Source: Desulfobacterales bacterium (GTDB lineage Bacteria > Desulfobacterota > Desulfobacteria > Desulfobacterales > DAOWNP01). From it: a stretch of DNA of 6,344 bases. Below, piece by piece: positions 5,268 through 6,344 of this stretch (its first letter is position 1; every line of letters starts with the position of its first letter). Location: the NCBI GenBank assembly GCA_030149595.1, contig JASFBI010000118.1, forward strand, positions 1 through 6,344. Direction: 5' to 3'. A program made the position numbers and the translations under genes. The notes under the pieces are model-generated. The model was not told the DNA's origin. It did no database searches and saw only the letters and a list, made by a program, of their open reading frames with translations.

Positions 5268-5618
5268 ATGCGTATTAAAAGAGGTTTTAAAGCAAGAAGA
5301 CGTAGAAAAAAGGTCTTAAAATTAGCAAAAGGCTTTAGAGGTGGTCGCAGCAAGCTTTTTAGAACTGCTGCAGATGCTGTGGATAAAGCTCTTATGTATA
5401 GCTATAGGGATCGCAGGGTAAGAAAGCGTGATTTTAGAAGATTGTGGATTGTGAGAATAAATGCTGCGGTTCGAATGAATAAATTAAGTTACAGCAAGTT
5501 TATTCATGGATTGAAGCTTGCAGGAATTAAGCTTGACAGAAAAGTGCTTGCAGAGCTTGCAGTTTCAGATCCTAAAGCTTTTTCAAGTATTGCACAGCTA
5601 TCTATGAATAATATTTAG
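5268..5618 (+). CDS. rplT: 50S ribosomal protein L20 (bL20)
   Basis: This 116-residue basic protein is essentially full length for bL20 (E. coli 118). The N-terminal extension ([20 protein letters not shown]), which threads into 23S rRNA, is followed by [14 protein letters not shown], the conserved [20 protein letters not shown] (about 46-65) and a helical C-domain with [30 protein letters not shown]. bL20 is an early 50S assembly protein and, in E. coli and Bacillus, the translational or transcriptional repressor of its own operon through a leader RNA mimicking its 23S site. In E. coli the C-domain carries repressor activity, and that domain is intact here. It follows rpmI by 13 bases and precedes pheS by 33. 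Confidence 0.98.
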   Translation: MRIKRGFKARRRRKKVLKLAKGFRGGRSKLFRTAADAVDKALMYSYRDRRVRKRDFRRLWIVRINAAVRMNKLSYSKFIHGLKLAGIKLDRKVLAELAVSDPKAFSSIAQLSMNNI

Positions 5619-5651
5619 TAAATCTATTTTAAAATATATTAGAGTTGGCAA

Positions 5652-6344
5652 GTGGAAGAAAATATAGAAAAGATACACCAGAATGTTCTAACTGAAATAG
5701 ACAATGCGTCTGAACGTGTACAGTTAGATAGTATTTCAATTAAATATTTAGGAAGAAAGGGTGTTCTTACTCAGTTTTTAAGGGGTATATCAAAACTGCC
5801 TGCTGAAGAGAGACCTGGGGCAGGTAAGCTTGCTAATATTTTAAAAAATAAAATTGACAAAGCTATACAGGATGCGATTAAAGCAATTGATTTAAAAACT
5901 TTAGGATCAGCTCATGTTGATGTGTCTCTTTCCGGACGTCCGTCTACATCAGGTTCCTTGCATCCTGTAACAAGTGTGGAAAACTGTATTAAAGATATAT
6001 TTGCCAGGCTGGGTTTTGAGGTTGCAGAAGGGCCTGAAATAGAAACTGATTATTACAATTTTGAAGCTTTAAATATTTCAAAGAATCATCCCGCAAGAGA
6101 TATGCAGGATACTTTTTATGTTTCAGATAATATTGTTCTTCGAACACATACTTCGCCTATTCAAATAAGAATAATGGAGAAGAATCCTCCTCCTGTAAGA
6201 GTTATAGCTCCTGGAAAAGTTTTTCGCTGTGATTCTGATATTACTCATACCCCCATGTTTCATCAGATAGAAGGTCTGTTTGTAGATCATGGTGTTAGCT
6301 TTGGAGATTTAAAAGGCGTGCTTACCACTTTTATACATGAAATT
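5652..6344 (+). CDS. pheS: Phenylalanine--tRNA ligase alpha subunit (3' end beyond window)
   Basis: PheS is the catalytic subunit of the alpha2-beta2 class II synthetase that charges tRNA-Phe. The first 231 codons are present, about two thirds of the usual 330-340. The N-terminal coiled-coil region (about 1-85) includes KYLGRKGVLTQFLRGI. The catalytic domain starts near SLHPVTSVEN (102-111); GFEVAEGPEIETDYYNFEAL (121-140) belongs to the motif 1 region, then come HPARDMQDTFYV and LRTHTSPIQIR. Motif 2 is represented by GKVFRCDSDITHTPMFHQIE (188-207). Motif 3 would lie past the edge. The start is GTG at 5652: an in-frame TAG at 5640-5642 rules out anything further upstream. The only ribosome site is weak (AGAG, seven bases before GTG), so yield per mRNA should be lower than for L20. 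pheT presumably follows. Confidence 0.96.
   Translation, partial: MEENIEKIHQNVLTEIDNASERVQLDSISIKYLGRKGVLTQFLRGISKLPAEERPGAGKLANILKNKIDKAIQDAIKAIDLKTLGSAHVDVSLSGRPSTSGSLHPVTSVENCIKDIFARLGFEVAEGPEIETDYYNFEALNISKNHPARDMQDTFYVSDNIVLRTHTSPIQIRIMEKNPPPVRVIAPGKVFRCDSDITHTPMFHQIEGLFVDHGVSFGDLKGVLTTFIHEI

Noticed and set aside
5619..5651. Phe attenuator between rplT and pheS
   Set aside because: Only 33 bases, with no leader peptide and no terminator hairpin.

Overview
This 6.3 kb window is chromosomal DNA from an AT-rich Gram-negative bacterium. The translation gene order infC-rpmI-rplT-pheS, the IF-3 N-terminus (NTNRNIRAKEVRVID) and the NtrC-type two-component pair point to Desulfobacterota (deltaproteobacteria, Desulfobacterales-like). 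This is inferred from protein character and not from a database search.

Layout: (1) 1-758, plus strand: the 3' part of a fold-type I PLP enzyme, HisC/CobD-like, cut by the window edge. (2) 852-3783, minus strand: a two-gene operon, a membrane sensor histidine kinase followed by its sigma-54-activating response regulator. It converges on the PLP gene, and a weak minus-strand terminator lies between them. (3) 3784-4069: a very AT-rich divergent promoter region between the kinase and infC. (4) 4070 to the window end, plus strand: infC (IF-3), a 474-nt non-coding gap, rpmI (L35), rplT (L20) and the first 231 codons of pheS.

Two features of the translation operon stand out. First, infC has no ATG, GTG or TTG start that would give a full-length protein. 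The best-placed start is AUA at 4070, seven bases after a GGGGG Shine-Dalgarno. This is the same principle as the AUU start behind IF-3 autocontrol in E. coli, but with a different codon. Second, the infC-rpmI gap is long and can fold: a 62-nt nested stem-loop at 4709-4770, then a long-range helix (4908-4925 with 5009-5028) that encloses a GC-rich hairpin next to a U-rich tract, just before the rpmI ribosome binding site. In E. coli and Bacillus, L20 represses its own operon by binding leader RNA, so this gap is a good candidate for an equivalent and perhaps undescribed control element.

Functionally, IF-3, L35, L20 and PheRS alpha form one translation-machinery operon. The two-component pair should sense an envelope or periplasmic signal and activate sigma-54 promoters, but no sigma-54 promoter was found in the window, so its targets lie elsewhere. 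Nothing here resembles a defence system, mobile element, CRISPR array, tRNA or rRNA.
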